Shown here: positions 13,174 to 13,252 of the stretch, in pieces | Position numbering within the stretch: position 1 is the first letter of the stretch | How the letters are laid out: the number at the start of each line of letters is the position of its first letter | Source: JBEKJU01 sp050011095 | GTDB lineage: Bacteria; Desulfobacterota; Syntrophorhabdia; Syntrophorhabdales; WCHB1-27 | Direction: 5' to 3' | DNA length: 13,252 bases | NCBI GenBank assembly: GCA_050011095.1 | Contig: JBEKJU010000075.1 | Coordinates: forward strand, 1-13,252 | Notes under the pieces: generated by a model | The model's database searches: none | Seen by the model: only the letters and a program-made list of their open reading frames with translations | Told to the model about the DNA's origin: nothing | Made by a program: the position numbers and the translations under genes

Positions 13174-13252
13174 ATTGGGCCGTACCTTTCCTACCTTTGT
13201 TGTCCTCCAGCTCAGCTCCATTTTCAGTGAGATAAACGCAAGGAGTCGGTAA

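Overview
The window looks like a chromosomal segment of an anaerobic deltaproteobacterium (Desulfobacterota; Geobacter-, Syntrophus- or Syntrophorhabdus-like). This is inferred from moderately high GC, a GEMM-I cyclic-di-GMP riboswitch on a secreted protease, a hydantoinase/oxoprolinase-family gene, a BACON-domain protein and a ribbon-helix-helix/PilZ-type protein. No rRNA, tRNA or CRISPR array is visible. The most notable property is that intact genes alternate with many broken ones, so this is a plastic, accessory-type region.

Layout. 1-822 (-): 5' part of a hydantoinase A-type ATPase running off the left edge. 1146-2946 (+): weak promoter, c-di-GMP-I riboswitch, then a secreted papain-like protease with two BACON repeats and an abruptly ending third. 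3127-4317 (-): cyclopropane fatty acid synthase with a clear promoter. 4483-4767 (-): small ABM-like alpha/beta-barrel protein. 5243-5421 (-): decayed C-terminus of a SixA phosphohistidine phosphatase. 5578-6483 (+): LysR regulator. 6679-8254 (+): promoter, two small unrecognised genes, a strong hairpin, then a beta-rich protein with a C-terminal zinc ribbon. 8382-8612 (+): RHH regulator whose tail looks like the start of a PilZ domain. 8605-8766 (-): end of an MFS transporter. 8857-9153 (+): a frameshifted remnant. 9173-10711 (-): phospholipase D-family enzyme.

11075-12190 is a break zone. A good promoter with a TTTAG/CTAAA dyad precedes a basic leader ORF whose stop overlaps the start codon of a phytoene-desaturase-like oxidoreductase. 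That gene is cut after about 76 codons, followed by the catalytic C-terminus of a tyrosine recombinase and, on the other strand, a truncated small gene. From about 11590 the sequence becomes visibly AT-richer, as expected for imported DNA. Here an approximately 60-bp sequence occurs twice, 640 bp apart. Each copy lies just upstream of a leftward -35/-10 pair with a 17-bp spacer, one ahead of a DUF4189 secreted cysteine-rich protein and one ahead of the truncated gene. This looks like a duplicated promoter/operator cassette.

Two themes stand out: c-di-GMP (the riboswitch and perhaps the PilZ remnant) and gene decay by truncation and frameshift. No single new multi-gene system can be proven. 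The best candidates for follow-up are the duplicated promoter cassette, the riboswitch-controlled protease, and the leader-ORF/operator arrangement.
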